DNA of 64,000 nt from positions 310,001 through 374,000 of the forward strand of contig NZ_JAKJHW010000001.1 in assembly GCF_021646685.1 (NCBI RefSeq). The letters are read 5' to 3'. Source of the stretch: Pseudalkalibacillus salsuginis. GTDB lineage: Bacteria > Bacillota > Bacilli > Bacillales > Fictibacillaceae. This document shows, piece by piece, positions 9,294-17,599 of this stretch (the first letter of the stretch is position 1; each line of letters starts with the position of its first letter). The notes beneath the pieces were generated by a model. It searched no databases. It saw only the letters and a list, made by a program, of their open reading frames with translations, and was not told the origin of the DNA. The position numbers and the translations under genes were made by a program.

Positions 9294-9588
9294 TTGATCC
9301 AATCCAATCTAAACAAATTTTAACATGATCATCCGGATACTCTGTTGATTTGATCTTATATTCTATGCCGTTTGCTTCTAGAGCTGTGTTATTTTCTTGA
9401 ATCCTTTTTGTCAGTTTCCATTCCTGCAACAAGTTATGGCATTTTCCTATGGCATACTCCTCTTGTCGAATAGAAATCCTTTCTTCATAAACCGTTGTAA
9501 GTTGGGGAATGATCCAAAGTACAGCAAACATGAATATGCTCATGCCACACATCGCATCAATAAGTGTGAAACCGTTACACTTTTTCAA
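9259..9588 (-). CDS. comGE: Competence pseudopilus minor protein ComGE
   Basis: A protein of about 109 residues starting at TTG 9588, seven bases after a GGGAAGG ribosome site. The open frame runs further upstream, but that part lies antiparallel to nothing and inside comGD, so the TTG is preferred. The N-terminus LKKCNGFTLIDAM is a clear prepilin signal (cleavage G-F), with the usual Glu replaced by Asp at position +5. Two or more Cys in the mature part may form a disulfide. Role: minor pseudopilin of the DNA-uptake pilus. Confidence 0.82.
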   Translation of the reverse strand: MKKCNGFTLIDAMCGMSIFMFAVLWIIPQLTTVYEERISIRQEEYAIGKCHNLLQEWKLTKRIQENNTALEANGIEYKIKSTEYPDDHVKICLDWIGSNGRQKSICGEA

Positions 9589-10042
9589 TGTAAAACCTTC
9601 CCTTCCCCAACAGGAAGACGATTTTATATGTCTCTTTCTTTGTTCGTAATAACATCGTTCCGCCCTTCTGAATCGTTCCATTAGCTCCATACTCCAGTAT
9701 CAAACCCGATGTCAGGTCTTGAAAATAAACACCTTCCGGAAAGTTGTTCGTCTTAAGCTTTTCCCTTTTCATCGAGTCTGTTTCAATGATATATATTCCA
9801 TCAGCATTATTGAACTTGATCTGGACTTTGGTTTTTTCTGTCAATGCATACTGTTGTGCGTAGTGTAAGTCAGCCGTCAATAGTTGGATGAACTGATGTA
9901 CTTCCCTATTTTCCTTCAATGGAATCATGCTGATGACAACTATCACAGTCATGACAACAACAATCGAAAGGACCATTAAGAGCTCGATCATCGTATATCC
10001 TTGTTCATTATGGTCTGCTGACTTTCCCTGTAGCAGGATCAT
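9575..10042 (-). CDS. comGD: Competence pseudopilin ComGD
   Basis: A 155-residue minor pseudopilin. The prepilin signal is QG-YTMIELLMVLSIVVV, with the conserved Glu at +5 of the mature protein followed by a hydrophobic helix. The only usual start in reach is ATG 10042, ten bases after GGAG, which makes the gene overlap comGC by 35 bp. The C-terminal half is mostly beta-type sequence as in type II/IV pseudopilins. Sits in order between comGC and comGE. Confidence 0.85.
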   Translation of the reverse strand: MILLQGKSADHNEQGYTMIELLMVLSIVVVMTVIVVISMIPLKENREVHQFIQLLTADLHYAQQYALTEKTKVQIKFNNADGIYIIETDSMKREKLKTNNFPEGVYFQDLTSGLILEYGANGTIQKGGTMLLRTKKETYKIVFLLGKGRFYIEKV

Positions 10043-10322
10043 AATTCAGGTCTCCATCCTCACCGGGACATTTCATATCCTCTGAATCGATATACTCTGA
10101 CAAATCTTCAATACGTTCAGGCAATGTATTATTTTCCACTTCATAAGCTGCTACCTGGCTTTGAATCAATTTAACTGTGGCATTACAGCTTTTGTCCTTG
10201 ACGACATCATTGTTCTTCGCCATATTCGGGACAGCAATCAATAGCAAAATTGAAATGATTAGAATGACGATCAGCATCTCGATCAACGTAAATCCATGTT
10301 CATTAGGACTTCGACCAGACAT
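10008..10322 (-). CDS. comGC: Major competence pseudopilin ComGC
   Basis: The 104-residue main subunit of the DNA-uptake pseudopilus. It has a short leader, then HG-FTLIEMLIVILI, the textbook prepilin cleavage site, and a hydrophobic helix to about residue 35. Two Cys in the mature region (SCNATVKL and MKCPGEDG) match the intramolecular disulfide that oxidoreductases form in ComGC. The ATG follows AAGGGAG by 7 bp. Confidence 0.95.
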   Translation of the reverse strand: MSGRSPNEHGFTLIEMLIVILIISILLLIAVPNMAKNNDVVKDKSCNATVKLIQSQVAAYEVENNTLPERIEDLSEYIDSEDMKCPGEDGDLNYDPATGKVSRP

Positions 10323-10343
10323 AATATAACTCCCTTCGTATCT

Positions 10344-11375
10344 CTATAGTGATTGAAAAAGTTGAAAAACCGGTATCATGACTGATAGGAAAAGTGCCAA
10401 TACAATCGTCCCGATAATACCGAACAGAACAGGTTGTAATAGTGCCATCAACCGCATCAAACGATTCTCGGCATTTTCAAGTAACATTTCACTGTACAGT
10501 ATTAACTCCTCTCCTAATCTTCCATTTGACTGACCTAAGAAAGTGACCTGGGCCAGACCTGGTAAAAAATAAGGCTTGGCTTTTAAAGTTTCACTCAGCG
10601 ATTTACCTCCCCTTAAATCAGCCATAAACAAGGCAGACTCTTCCTGGAGCAACCGTGAATAACTTTGTTGTTCAAACAATTGGAACGCATGGGATATCGA
10701 CAATCCCCCTTTTAATAGATGACCAAGTTGAAATGAAAAATATTGGGTAAGAACCGTTTTCAGACCTTCACCCAAGAAAGGGAATCGTAACCAGAAAGAA
10801 ACCTTGTCATGTGTGTTTCTATGTTTGAACCTAAAATGGTAGACAAGGAAAAACACTAAGTTGAAAATCAACGTTAGATACATGAGTATTGGGATGAACT
10901 CCAGGAAAGTAATTAAAAAACGTGTAAAAAACGGGAGTGATAGATCAACGGATTGAAAAAGCTTCGAAAACTGGGGAAATAGAAATTTGAGCATTAAAAA
11001 CATCATCACCGTTAATGTGACAAGAAGAACGGTTGGATAACGGATGGATTGCAGAAACGATTTTTTTAGATCTTCGCGTTTTTGGAGGATGGAACTTCCT
11101 ACTAATAATCCAAATGATAAATGTCCTTGTTCTGAAGCGAAAAAAAGGTATCCAAGTATGTCTGGAGGCACTCTTTGATGTTCAAGCGCTTCAAATAAAG
11201 GAATTCCTTTGACAAGATCTCTTCTTATCGAATCAATCGGAAAGTTTAGCTGACGATTATCCAGAAGACTGAGTAAAGTAAGTGACTCTGAGATTGAATA
11301 ACCTTTTTCGAGTAATGTACCCATACTTTTCAAAAACAGGGCTTGTTGGGAATTTGACCATCTACGCCTTCTCAT
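10344..11375 (-). CDS. comGB: Competence pseudopilus inner-membrane protein ComGB
   Basis: A 343-residue GspF/PilC-family polytopic protein, the membrane platform on which ComGC polymerises. Two copies of the T2SF domain can be seen (about residues 15-140 and 215-335), with hydrophobic segments near 125-145, 170-195 and 310-340. The open frame extends 39 codons upstream inside comGA, but the ATG at 11375 has an AAGAAGG site nine bases away and gives the family-like N-terminus RRRRWSNSQQALFLKSMG. It overlaps the comGA end by 14 bp. Confidence 0.92.
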   Translation of the reverse strand: MRRRRWSNSQQALFLKSMGTLLEKGYSISESLTLLSLLDNRQLNFPIDSIRRDLVKGIPLFEALEHQRVPPDILGYLFFASEQGHLSFGLLVGSSILQKREDLKKSFLQSIRYPTVLLVTLTVMMFLMLKFLFPQFSKLFQSVDLSLPFFTRFLITFLEFIPILMYLTLIFNLVFFLVYHFRFKHRNTHDKVSFWLRFPFLGEGLKTVLTQYFSFQLGHLLKGGLSISHAFQLFEQQSYSRLLQEESALFMADLRGGKSLSETLKAKPYFLPGLAQVTFLGQSNGRLGEELILYSEMLLENAENRLMRLMALLQPVLFGIIGTIVLALFLSVMIPVFQLFQSL

Positions 11376-12444
11376 AGCCGATAGCCTTCTTAACCCCAAA
11401 TGGCCGCAAGGGAGTATAACCCATTGCCATAGCACGTATATGATAATCATCCAATTGGGGAAAACGTTTAAAGTTGCTTTCTCTCTTCTCAATAGAAGCC
11501 ATCGTCTCCTTCAGCAGTTCACCTTGCAACGTTTCATAAATCCCCATCCGCCGATTTTTTCTCCTAAGTATGCAATAGAGCGAACAATCCGAGCCACAAT
11601 ACGGACACTCGATTTCACATAACCTTTGGGAGACGATGCCCAGTAATGTCTGTTTCAAATCTTCCAATTTCAATCCGAATTCAAGCAGTCTGAAGAGACA
11701 TCCAATCGTATCTTTTGCATGGAGGGTTGATAAGACTAGATGACCGGTTAAAGAGGCCCGTATCGCTAAATGTGCCGTCGCGTCATCCCTTATTTCCCCG
11801 ATCATGATGACATCCGGGTCATGACGCAATATCGACTTGAATCCATCAAGATAGGTTACACCTGCTGGCTCATTGATTTCAATTTGCAGCAAACTGTCCA
11901 TTCTTTTTTCAATAGGGTCTTCCAACGTAATAATCTGTCGCTTCAGTTGATGTTGGGATTCTTTCAACAAGGAGTATAGGAGTGTTGTTTTTCCCGATCC
12001 AGTAGGCCCTGCGAACAAAAGTAGACCTTGTGGTTTTGAGAGGAGTTTGAAGATGTTTTTGATGGAACCGGGGAATATGGAAAGGTTCGTATAGGTGTTT
12101 AAATCATCTTGAGGTAAAAAACGTATGGCTAGGGCTTCATTATAAGCGGATGGTAAGGTTGACAACCTCAAGTGGATATTACCATTGATAGGTAGGTAAT
12201 GGTGGATGGAGCCATTCTGTGGCCTTCGTCTTTCTCCAATATCCATACCTGCTAAGTATTTAAAGTGGGAAATCAGACGTTCACTTTGCTTCAATGGCAT
12301 CTCTTCAAGGGTGAATAGACGTTGATCAACTCTCGCTTGAATGGCTGCGAACCGACGCTTCGGGATCACATGTATGTCGGATGCTTGCATGCCTAGTGCT
12401 TGTAAGATTAGTTTTTCACTCTTTGTTTCGACACTAATTTCTAT
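11362..12444 (-). CDS. comGA: Competence ATPase ComGA; start codon appears non-standard
   Basis: The GspE/PilB-type ATPase that powers pseudopilus assembly for DNA uptake. Walker A is GPTGSGKTTLLYSL, the Asp box is ITLEDPIE, and Walker B is DPDVIMIGEIRD, followed by LTGHLVLSTLHAKD. A Cys cluster (CPYCGSDC) lies near the C-terminus. The first ATG (12390) sits directly before the conserved ASDIH motif, whereas relatives carry about 20 residues before it. The in-frame upstream codons read ISVETKSEKLILQALGMQ, which resembles that missing part. The only ribosome site, AAGGTGG, sits just before ATA (12444) and ATT (12438). I give the ATA as the outer limit; the exact start is open. Confidence 0.9.
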   Translation of the reverse strand: MEISVETKSEKLILQALGMQASDIHVIPKRRFAAIQARVDQRLFTLEEMPLKQSERLISHFKYLAGMDIGERRRPQNGSIHHYLPINGNIHLRLSTLPSAYNEALAIRFLPQDDLNTYTNLSIFPGSIKNIFKLLSKPQGLLLFAGPTGSGKTTLLYSLLKESQHQLKRQIITLEDPIEKRMDSLLQIEINEPAGVTYLDGFKSILRHDPDVIMIGEIRDDATAHLAIRASLTGHLVLSTLHAKDTIGCLFRLLEFGLKLEDLKQTLLGIVSQRLCEIECPYCGSDCSLYCILRRKNRRMGIYETLQGELLKETMASIEKRESNFKRFPQLDDYHIRAMAMGYTPLRPFGVKKAIGYEKA

Positions 12445-12724
12445 AAAACCACCTTCTTTCGGGAAGTATATAAATAATTCGACAGATATGAAATTTATCC
12501 TTTTTTAAAATTCAAATTCCTGTATATTTTTTCATATTGCCATTATACTATATATAGCTTTGAAAAAATTAGAGTGTCGACACAAAATTAACACAGCAAA
12601 TGTAATTTACTTTTTTGATTCATTTGATTTATAATACTAAAAGAGTCCATTTAATTTTGGATGGAGAATCGTTCAACCGCACTTATCTATCCGTAATGAT
12701 CATTGCTGCAAAGGAGGATTACAT

Positions 12725-12970
12725 ATGGCAAGAATGTACCGCATGATGGGATTTTGGACGGCAGTCATCGCTGTAATGGCTTATGTAGGTGACATGCAGG
12801 CATTTTCCCTTCTGTTCGTAGGACAAACGGTCATGTTTGTTGCACTTGGATACCTTAATTTATCTGAAAGAATGTATATTTATATTTTCGGTGCCTACCT
12901 AACAGTCTTCTTTATCGGCTTCACATACTGGAGCACTTTTATGATGACACCTGGTTCAGGCGGACATTAA
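12725..12970 (+). CDS. yqgY: DUF2626 membrane protein (YqgY-like)
   Basis: An 81-residue, three-helix membrane protein. It reads MARMYRMMGFWTAVIAVMAY and later LNLSERMYIYIFGAYLT, which match YqgY (DUF2626) closely, and ends in a Gly-rich GSGGH tail. Function unknown. AAAGGAGG ends 7 bp before the ATG, a very strong ribosome site. It is monocistronic, closed by a shared terminator. The Gly-His tail resembles that of the nearby DUF2759 protein at 15476. Confidence 0.88.
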   Translation: MARMYRMMGFWTAVIAVMAYVGDMQAFSLLFVGQTVMFVALGYLNLSERMYIYIFGAYLTVFFIGFTYWSTFMMTPGSGGH

Positions 12971-12980
12971 TTTGAGCGCA

Positions 12981-13013
12981 AAAAAAAGATGGACCCTCAG
13001 TCCATCTTTTTTT
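12981..13013. terminator. Bidirectional terminator after yqgY
   Basis: AAAAAAAGATGGAC and GTCCATCTTTTTTT are perfect arms around a CCTCA loop. It ends yqgY and overlaps the stop of the leftward methyltransferase gene. Confidence 0.92.
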
Positions 13014-14115
13014 AACGCCCTTTTTCTTGTACGATTACATAAAATGCATCGCTGATCCCTCCTGGAGTTACAAAGGAACGGATTGCACGATTCAATCTGT
13101 TTTCTTCTGAAAATGGATTACGATTGTCATGTTCGACCAAATGATTGAACAAGCCGTTTTCCAGTAAAAAATCCCTCTGTTTCCCAACATATCTATTTTG
13201 AAGACCCAGTTGTCCCCCTTTTTTAATCAAGGCATCCAGCTGGATATGGGTCGTCAAATCCATCTGCCCAGGGTATGAAAGTGGATTCTCAATCAGTTGA
13301 TGATCGAGATACCCCCTAAGGCTTCCATTGCGTAGTGCAGGATCCAATAGTTCATCGTTTTTATACCCATAATCCACTGTTACTACTAACCCTGATTTAA
13401 GGAGCTTCGCCATATCAGAAAGCCAATTCATCATCTTCAACGGAACTTCGAATCGGTGTTTTTCTGGTAGCTCTATACCGCTCCACTCCAACCATTGCAA
13501 GAGCTCGTTGTTAACCGCTGGATCCAATACTTCCTTTAAGGTATACCACTTATCGAGTGTAAGCTTCACTTCATGAATGGCATCTTCTCGTTTCTCGACA
13601 ACATGAACAGGGAAAGCATCCAACAGTTCATTCGAAAAAATGATCCCTTTAAATCCAATGTTGTCTTTTTGGAACGTAGAAAGCGATGAATAATATTTGA
13701 TGTTTTCATGGTCAGACAGGTTCATCTGGGCTGTTTTCAGATGGTCTTGACTTACGTCAATGAAGGAAAAGATTATTTCACGATATCGAACTGGTTTCGT
13801 TCCTTTCAGATAGTCGAGAACTTGTTTTGTGAATGTCCCATTTCCTCCCCCAATTTCACAAATATGAAACGGAAGCTCATGATCTCTACAATATTTATCG
13901 AAGTAATCGGCAAACACCCAGGCAAATACAGGATGGATTGAGCTGGACGTGTAAAAATCCCCCTCTTTCCCGATTTTTGTATCTTCTTTTTGGTAATACC
14001 CGGCCTGATGGTAAAGGACAGTCTCCATATAATCGGCATAGCTTATTCTTTGATCCTCAGTCGATTGGATCCTCCCATACAGAGCCTCTTCAATCGTCAA
14101 TTGCTCTTTCTTCAT
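13012..14115 (-). CDS. SAM-dependent methyltransferase, MidA/NDUFAF7 family
   Basis: A 367-residue protein of the DUF185 family, whose mitochondrial member methylates an arginine of complex I. Here the substrate is unknown. Family marks visible: GDFYTSSSIHPVFAWVFADY near residue 50, the SAM-binding loop CEIGGGNGTFTKQVL (about residue 88), and ISNELLDAFPVHVVE (about residue 170), where Asn-Glu-Leu-Leu-Asp is diagnostic. It overlaps the metallo-hydrolase gene upstream by 4 bp (ATGA), so the two form an operon. I do not know a B. subtilis 168 counterpart at this position. Confidence 0.88.
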   Translation of the reverse strand: MKKEQLTIEEALYGRIQSTEDQRISYADYMETVLYHQAGYYQKEDTKIGKEGDFYTSSSIHPVFAWVFADYFDKYCRDHELPFHICEIGGGNGTFTKQVLDYLKGTKPVRYREIIFSFIDVSQDHLKTAQMNLSDHENIKYYSSLSTFQKDNIGFKGIIFSNELLDAFPVHVVEKREDAIHEVKLTLDKWYTLKEVLDPAVNNELLQWLEWSGIELPEKHRFEVPLKMMNWLSDMAKLLKSGLVVTVDYGYKNDELLDPALRNGSLRGYLDHQLIENPLSYPGQMDLTTHIQLDALIKKGGQLGLQNRYVGKQRDFLLENGLFNHLVEHDNRNPFSEENRLNRAIRSFVTPGGISDAFYVIVQEKGR

Positions 14116-14753
14116 AACGAAAAGCCATTTAAGAATGGGTTTGAATCCATTTCTTCACCAATCGTTGTAGTAGGACCGTGTCCTGAAAGTACAAGTGTCT
14201 CCTCATCCAATGATAGTAATTGATTGTGGATGCTTTTCAGAAGGAGCTTATGATCACCTCCGGGTAGATCCGTTCGCCCGATACTGCCCATAAATAACGC
14301 ATCTCCACTTACAACTAAATCACTTTCTTTAAAATAAAACGAAACACTTCCTGGTGAATGTCCAGGAGTATGTAGAACTTGGCACGTAAAGAAACCTGCT
14401 TCAAGGTCTTGTCCACCTTTCAATACATGATCCGCCTTGTTCATGGCGATCGACTGGACCATCGGGAAAAAACTAGAACCATTCAGATCCGGGTCCCCTA
14501 ACCATTCCAGTTCCTCTTTATGGAGATAGACTGGGGCCTTCCATCTGGACCGGACCTCATCCAGTGCCCCGATATGATCAAAATGAGCATGCGTCAGGAG
14601 AATGGCCACCGGTTTCAACCCTAACCTTTCTATTTCCTGATTTATCCGATCCGCCTCACTTCCTGGGTCGATGATCAATGCTTCCCTTTGCCCATTCCAC
14701 AGTAAATAGCAATTTGCCTGTACAGGACCGACCGTGAGTTGTTTCCATTCCAT
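14112..14753 (-). CDS. yqgX: MBL-fold hydrolase YqgX (glyoxalase II-like)
   Basis: A 213-residue metallo-beta-lactamase-fold protein. The metal site is LLTHAHFDHIGAL (HxHxDH), with further ligands in HTPGHSPGSV (His) and VVSGDALFMGSIGRTD (Asp) and the late His in LSGHGP. This is the glyoxalase II branch of the fold, acting on thioesters such as S-lactoyl thiols. The start ATG 14753 follows GGAGG by 8 bp; the earlier ATG (14768) contains the ribosome site. The end, NPFLNGFSL, is nearly identical to YqgX. Confidence 0.9.
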   Translation of the reverse strand: MEWKQLTVGPVQANCYLLWNGQREALIIDPGSEADRINQEIERLGLKPVAILLTHAHFDHIGALDEVRSRWKAPVYLHKEELEWLGDPDLNGSSFFPMVQSIAMNKADHVLKGGQDLEAGFFTCQVLHTPGHSPGSVSFYFKESDLVVSGDALFMGSIGRTDLPGGDHKLLLKSIHNQLLSLDEETLVLSGHGPTTTIGEEMDSNPFLNGFSL

Positions 14754-14872
14754 TCTTATCGCCTCCATTGCTAAACTTCTTCATTTATTCTACACTATAA
14801 GAAATTCAAAATTGAAGTATGTATTCCATTCTACAATACCAATTCTATTGTTATAAGGAAAGTGAGGGAACT

Positions 14873-15349
14873 ATGCAAATTCTCTATGGCGTTGAACATC
14901 GGGATTTAAAGGGGCACTCCTCAGGGTTTTCCAGCCAATTTGTACGTAAAATAGCCGAAACGGCATCGATCCTTGATCGTGATGATCGTTTGTGTATTGT
15001 CCAAACAGAATCCGAAAAACAAGCACTTAAAGATCTTTTTGAACGAGAGAATCTATATGAAGAGACATTTGAGCTATACCCGCTTCAGTCACCAGCAGCT
15101 TCTTTCAATACGGATTATGGGTTTGTTTCATCCTCAAATCGTGTTTACTTGTATAAAGAAATGACGGTACCCTTTCGTATAAATGATGAGGAAGAAGATG
15201 ATATCAAAATGGCCATGCTCCAAATGGAAGAACATTTAGTTGCAGTCGATGAATCTGTAAATCCTTTCGTCTATTTTGCAGATCGGCAACAGGGGGATCT
15301 TATCAAACAAATCGGTTCAGCCTATCAAGTGTCCGTCACACTTTTGTAA
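14873..15349 (+). CDS. Uncharacterised soluble protein
   Basis: A 158-residue protein I do not recognise. It begins MQILYGVEHRDLKGHSSGF, has no membrane segment or signal peptide, and carries an acidic stretch (NDEEEDDIK) about two thirds along. The frame extends upstream to 14819, but GTGAGGG lies 4-5 bp before the ATG at 14873. It is divergent from yqgX and stands alone. Codon use looks like its neighbours, so there is no sign of recent transfer. Confidence 0.65.
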   Translation: MQILYGVEHRDLKGHSSGFSSQFVRKIAETASILDRDDRLCIVQTESEKQALKDLFERENLYEETFELYPLQSPAASFNTDYGFVSSSNRVYLYKEMTVPFRINDEEEDDIKMAMLQMEEHLVAVDESVNPFVYFADRQQGDLIKQIGSAYQVSVTLL

Positions 15350-15475
15350 GGAATGGAATCTCGACAAGCAAACAAAAAACAGGTACAATAGGGTAGGCAA
15401 TCATTCTATTACATAGATTGTTTTCGGAAAATTAGGTTATAGTAAAACTAACAACAACATAAGGGGGGAAAGTTT

Positions 15476-15661
15476 ATGGCATTGGCAATCATCTTTGGCC
15501 TTGTAACCCTTTTCGCAATTTGGGCGTTATTTAGAGAATTTAAAAGAAAAAATATTTTTGCATTAGGTTTTGCCTTCTTGACTGTTGCAGTATTCGGATG
15601 GTTTACGGTGATGACCGTAATTGACATCTTCCATACTGGTGGTTGGGGCGGCGGACACTAA
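15476..15661 (+). CDS. yqgW: DUF2759 small membrane protein (YqgW-like)
   Basis: A 61-residue protein with two hydrophobic helices (about 2-18 and 28-50) joined by a basic loop REFKRKN, ending GGWGGGH. Length, topology and position between yqgX and yqgV match YqgW. Function unknown. The ATG has a strong AAGGGGGGAAA ribosome site. Followed closely by a terminator. Confidence 0.82.
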   Translation: MALAIIFGLVTLFAIWALFREFKRKNIFALGFAFLTVAVFGWFTVMTVIDIFHTGGWGGGH

Positions 15662-15673
15662 ACCGTCCACAGG

Positions 15674-15706
15674 AAAAAAGATTGACCGTTTCGGTCAATC
15701 TTTTTT
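15674..15706. terminator. Bidirectional terminator between yqgW and yqgV
   Basis: AAAAAAGATTGACC pairs with GGTCAATCTTTTTT around a four-base loop GTTTC-like turn. It ends the rightward yqgW; the A run on the other side fits the leftward yqgV as well. Confidence 0.9.
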
Positions 15707-15713
15707 ATTACTC

Positions 15714-16016
15714 TTATAATTTTTGCTCAACGGATTCTACTTTATCTTCCATACTCACTTTTTTGTCCCGGCGATCATCTAAGCGGATATTCGTTGAAAC
15801 TCTCTCTATGCCATTTTTGAACGGTACTTCGTGAATTTGTTTGATTACATCGAATAGATCATCAAGTTCCCCTTCAATCAAGGTACTCATCGGTGTGAGT
15901 TTGTACGTGATCTTGTCCGTGTTTCGGTCAAGAACTTTTTGGACTTCAGCTACATCCTCACTCATACTCGGGGTTTTCGTTCCTAGCGGTACTACTGTTA
16001 CATCAACTATTGCCAT
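15714..16016 (-). CDS. yqgV: MTH1187/YqgV-family thiamine-binding protein
   Basis: A 100-residue protein of the UPF0045 family, small ferredoxin-like homomers, of which YqgV has been reported to bind thiamine. Typical blocks: IVDVTVVPLGTKTPSMSEDV at the start, YKLTPMSTLIEGELDDLF in the middle and GIERVSTNIRLDDRRDK. The second half matches the beta-alpha-beta repeat. It lies 12 bp after the FetB-like gene and might be co-transcribed with that ABC pair. Confidence 0.85.
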   Translation of the reverse strand: MAIVDVTVVPLGTKTPSMSEDVAEVQKVLDRNTDKITYKLTPMSTLIEGELDDLFDVIKQIHEVPFKNGIERVSTNIRLDDRRDKKVSMEDKVESVEQKL

Positions 16017-16028
16017 TGTAACCCTCCT

Positions 16029-16799
16029 CTAAGAATTTATATTGATTAGTTGCATTTTATCATTAAAATAAAATCTGTAAAGTAATATGGTCACCATCAT
16101 CGCACAGACCGCCACAGAAACAAAAATACTTAGTGAGATGACGATTTGATAACGGACTGCATCCATTGGTGAAACGCCTCCTAAGATCAGGCCTGTCATC
16201 ATGCCAGGCAATTGGACTAAGCCGATCGTCTTCAAACCGTCTATATTCGGAATCATAGCTGCCTTCAATGTCTTTTGTACAATTTGTAAAGAAGCTTGCT
16301 GTGGAGTTGCTCCTAAAGATAAGGCTGCTAATACCCTTCCTTTCTCTTCTCTGAATTGACTCTGCAACCGTTCGATGGCAAGTCCAATGGCGATCATGCT
16401 ATTCCCTATTATCATGCCGCTGATAGGGATCACTTTTTCAGCAGAAAAAGGGATATATCCAAATAATAACCATAACGAAATGATAAACACTTCCGTGAGG
16501 GCAATGATGATGAATACAACTGGGAATACGAAAGGAATATTTTTGCCTTTTCTGGCAGCGTTTATCGTTGCTACAACAACCATGACTGCCACCCATAGAC
16601 CGATCCCTTGCCAATTAGGCAAATCAAATAGAAAGGTCAATACATAACCGATGATGAATAGCTGTACCACTCCACGTATGGATGACCATATGATCGTTTT
16701 TGATAGGTTCAGCGAAAACCAGTAAGAAAGCGATACTGGAATGAAAACGAAAACAATAATGAATAATAACGATAAGTTGGATAGTTCAGTACCTTCCAT
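16029..16799 (-). CDS. FetB-like ABC exporter permease (UPF0014)
   Basis: A 256-residue integral membrane protein with about seven hydrophobic segments, of the YbbM/FetB family. The conserved mid-protein region ALSLGATPQQASLQIVQKTLKAAMIP and the following PGMMTGLILGGVSPMDAVRYQI are diagnostic. The family includes an E. coli system linked to iron export and resistance to oxidative stress. A ribosome site AAGGAGTAGG precedes the ATG. It follows the ATPase gene by 6 bp. Confidence 0.85.
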   Translation of the reverse strand: MEGTELSNLSLLFIIVFVFIPVSLSYWFSLNLSKTIIWSSIRGVVQLFIIGYVLTFLFDLPNWQGIGLWVAVMVVVATINAARKGKNIPFVFPVVFIIIALTEVFIISLWLLFGYIPFSAEKVIPISGMIIGNSMIAIGLAIERLQSQFREEKGRVLAALSLGATPQQASLQIVQKTLKAAMIPNIDGLKTIGLVQLPGMMTGLILGGVSPMDAVRYQIVISLSIFVSVAVCAMMVTILLYRFYFNDKMQLININS

Positions 16800-16805
16800 C
16801 GGGTC

Positions 16806-17510
16806 CTACTCCTTTAAAAATTTCTCAAAATGATTTGTCTCAGGATGTGCGAACATTCTAGTCGTCATCCCTCTTTCAATAAGTTTTCCTTCTTCCATAT
16901 ATAGAGTTTGGCTTCCCATTCGTTCCGCCTGTTTAAGATTATGAGTGACCATCAATATAGAAATTTCTTTCTCATCCCTTAAACGGATCAAAAGCTCTTC
17001 TATATGTTCCGTTGTCTTTATATCCAATGCGCTTGTTGCTTCATCAAGCAATAGCACTGAAGGTTTATTGGCAAAAGTCCTCGCTATGGCGACCCTCTGC
17101 TGTTCTCCGCCTGATAATGATGTGACGTGGCGCATCTTGAAGGACTTAGGAAGGTCTACCAAATCAAGTAAGCGGTCAACATTGCAGTCCTCTAATTTTC
17201 CACTCATTTTCGGACCATATTGTATATTTTCCTCTGCAGTTCCATCAAATAGATAAGCCGACTGAAAAACCATCCCAATTTCACATCGCAATTGAGTAAC
17301 AGGTATATCTTTGATGTTCTGGCCTAAATAATAAATTTTGCCAGAGATCGGTTCTTCCAATCGGTTCAATAAAAATAGCAAGCTGCTTTTTCCCGCTCCA
17401 GAAGGACCGACAATTGTCATAATCTGTTTACGTCTAAGCTCGAATGAAATGTCTTTCAAGCGATCTGTAGATACATCTTTACAAGTGATGATCGATTGAT
17501 TCTTGTCCAT
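16806..17510 (-). CDS. FetA-like ABC transporter ATP-binding protein
   Basis: The 234-residue ATPase partner of the FetB-like permease. Walker A GPSGAGKSSLLFL, Q-loop VFQSAYLFDG, signature LSGGEQQRVAIAR, Walker B VLLLDEATSALD and the switch His in MVTHNLKQAE are all present. The GGAGG ribosome site lies 3-4 bp before the ATG at 17510. With the permease it would form a complete half-transporter pair. No Fur-type operator was recognised upstream by eye. Confidence 0.9.
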   Translation of the reverse strand: MDKNQSIITCKDVSTDRLKDISFELRRKQIMTIVGPSGAGKSSLLFLLNRLEEPISGKIYYLGQNIKDIPVTQLRCEIGMVFQSAYLFDGTAEENIQYGPKMSGKLEDCNVDRLLDLVDLPKSFKMRHVTSLSGGEQQRVAIARTFANKPSVLLLDEATSALDIKTTEHIEELLIRLRDEKEISILMVTHNLKQAERMGSQTLYMEEGKLIERGMTTRMFAHPETNHFEKFLKE

Positions 17511-17599
17511 ATACCTCCGACTCCAATATCCTATATTATCAAATAGTCTTTACCTGAAACGTATACTTTACAAACCACAAGGGAAATGTTTTATATATA

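Noticed and set aside
12445-12600. ComK box (AAAA-N5-TTTT) upstream of comGA
   Set aside because: The region is so A/T-rich that loose matches occur by chance and no clean pair of boxes was found.
13806-14223. Several open frames on both strands inside the methyltransferase and yqgX genes
   Set aside because: Shadows of the conserved coding frames, without ribosome sites.
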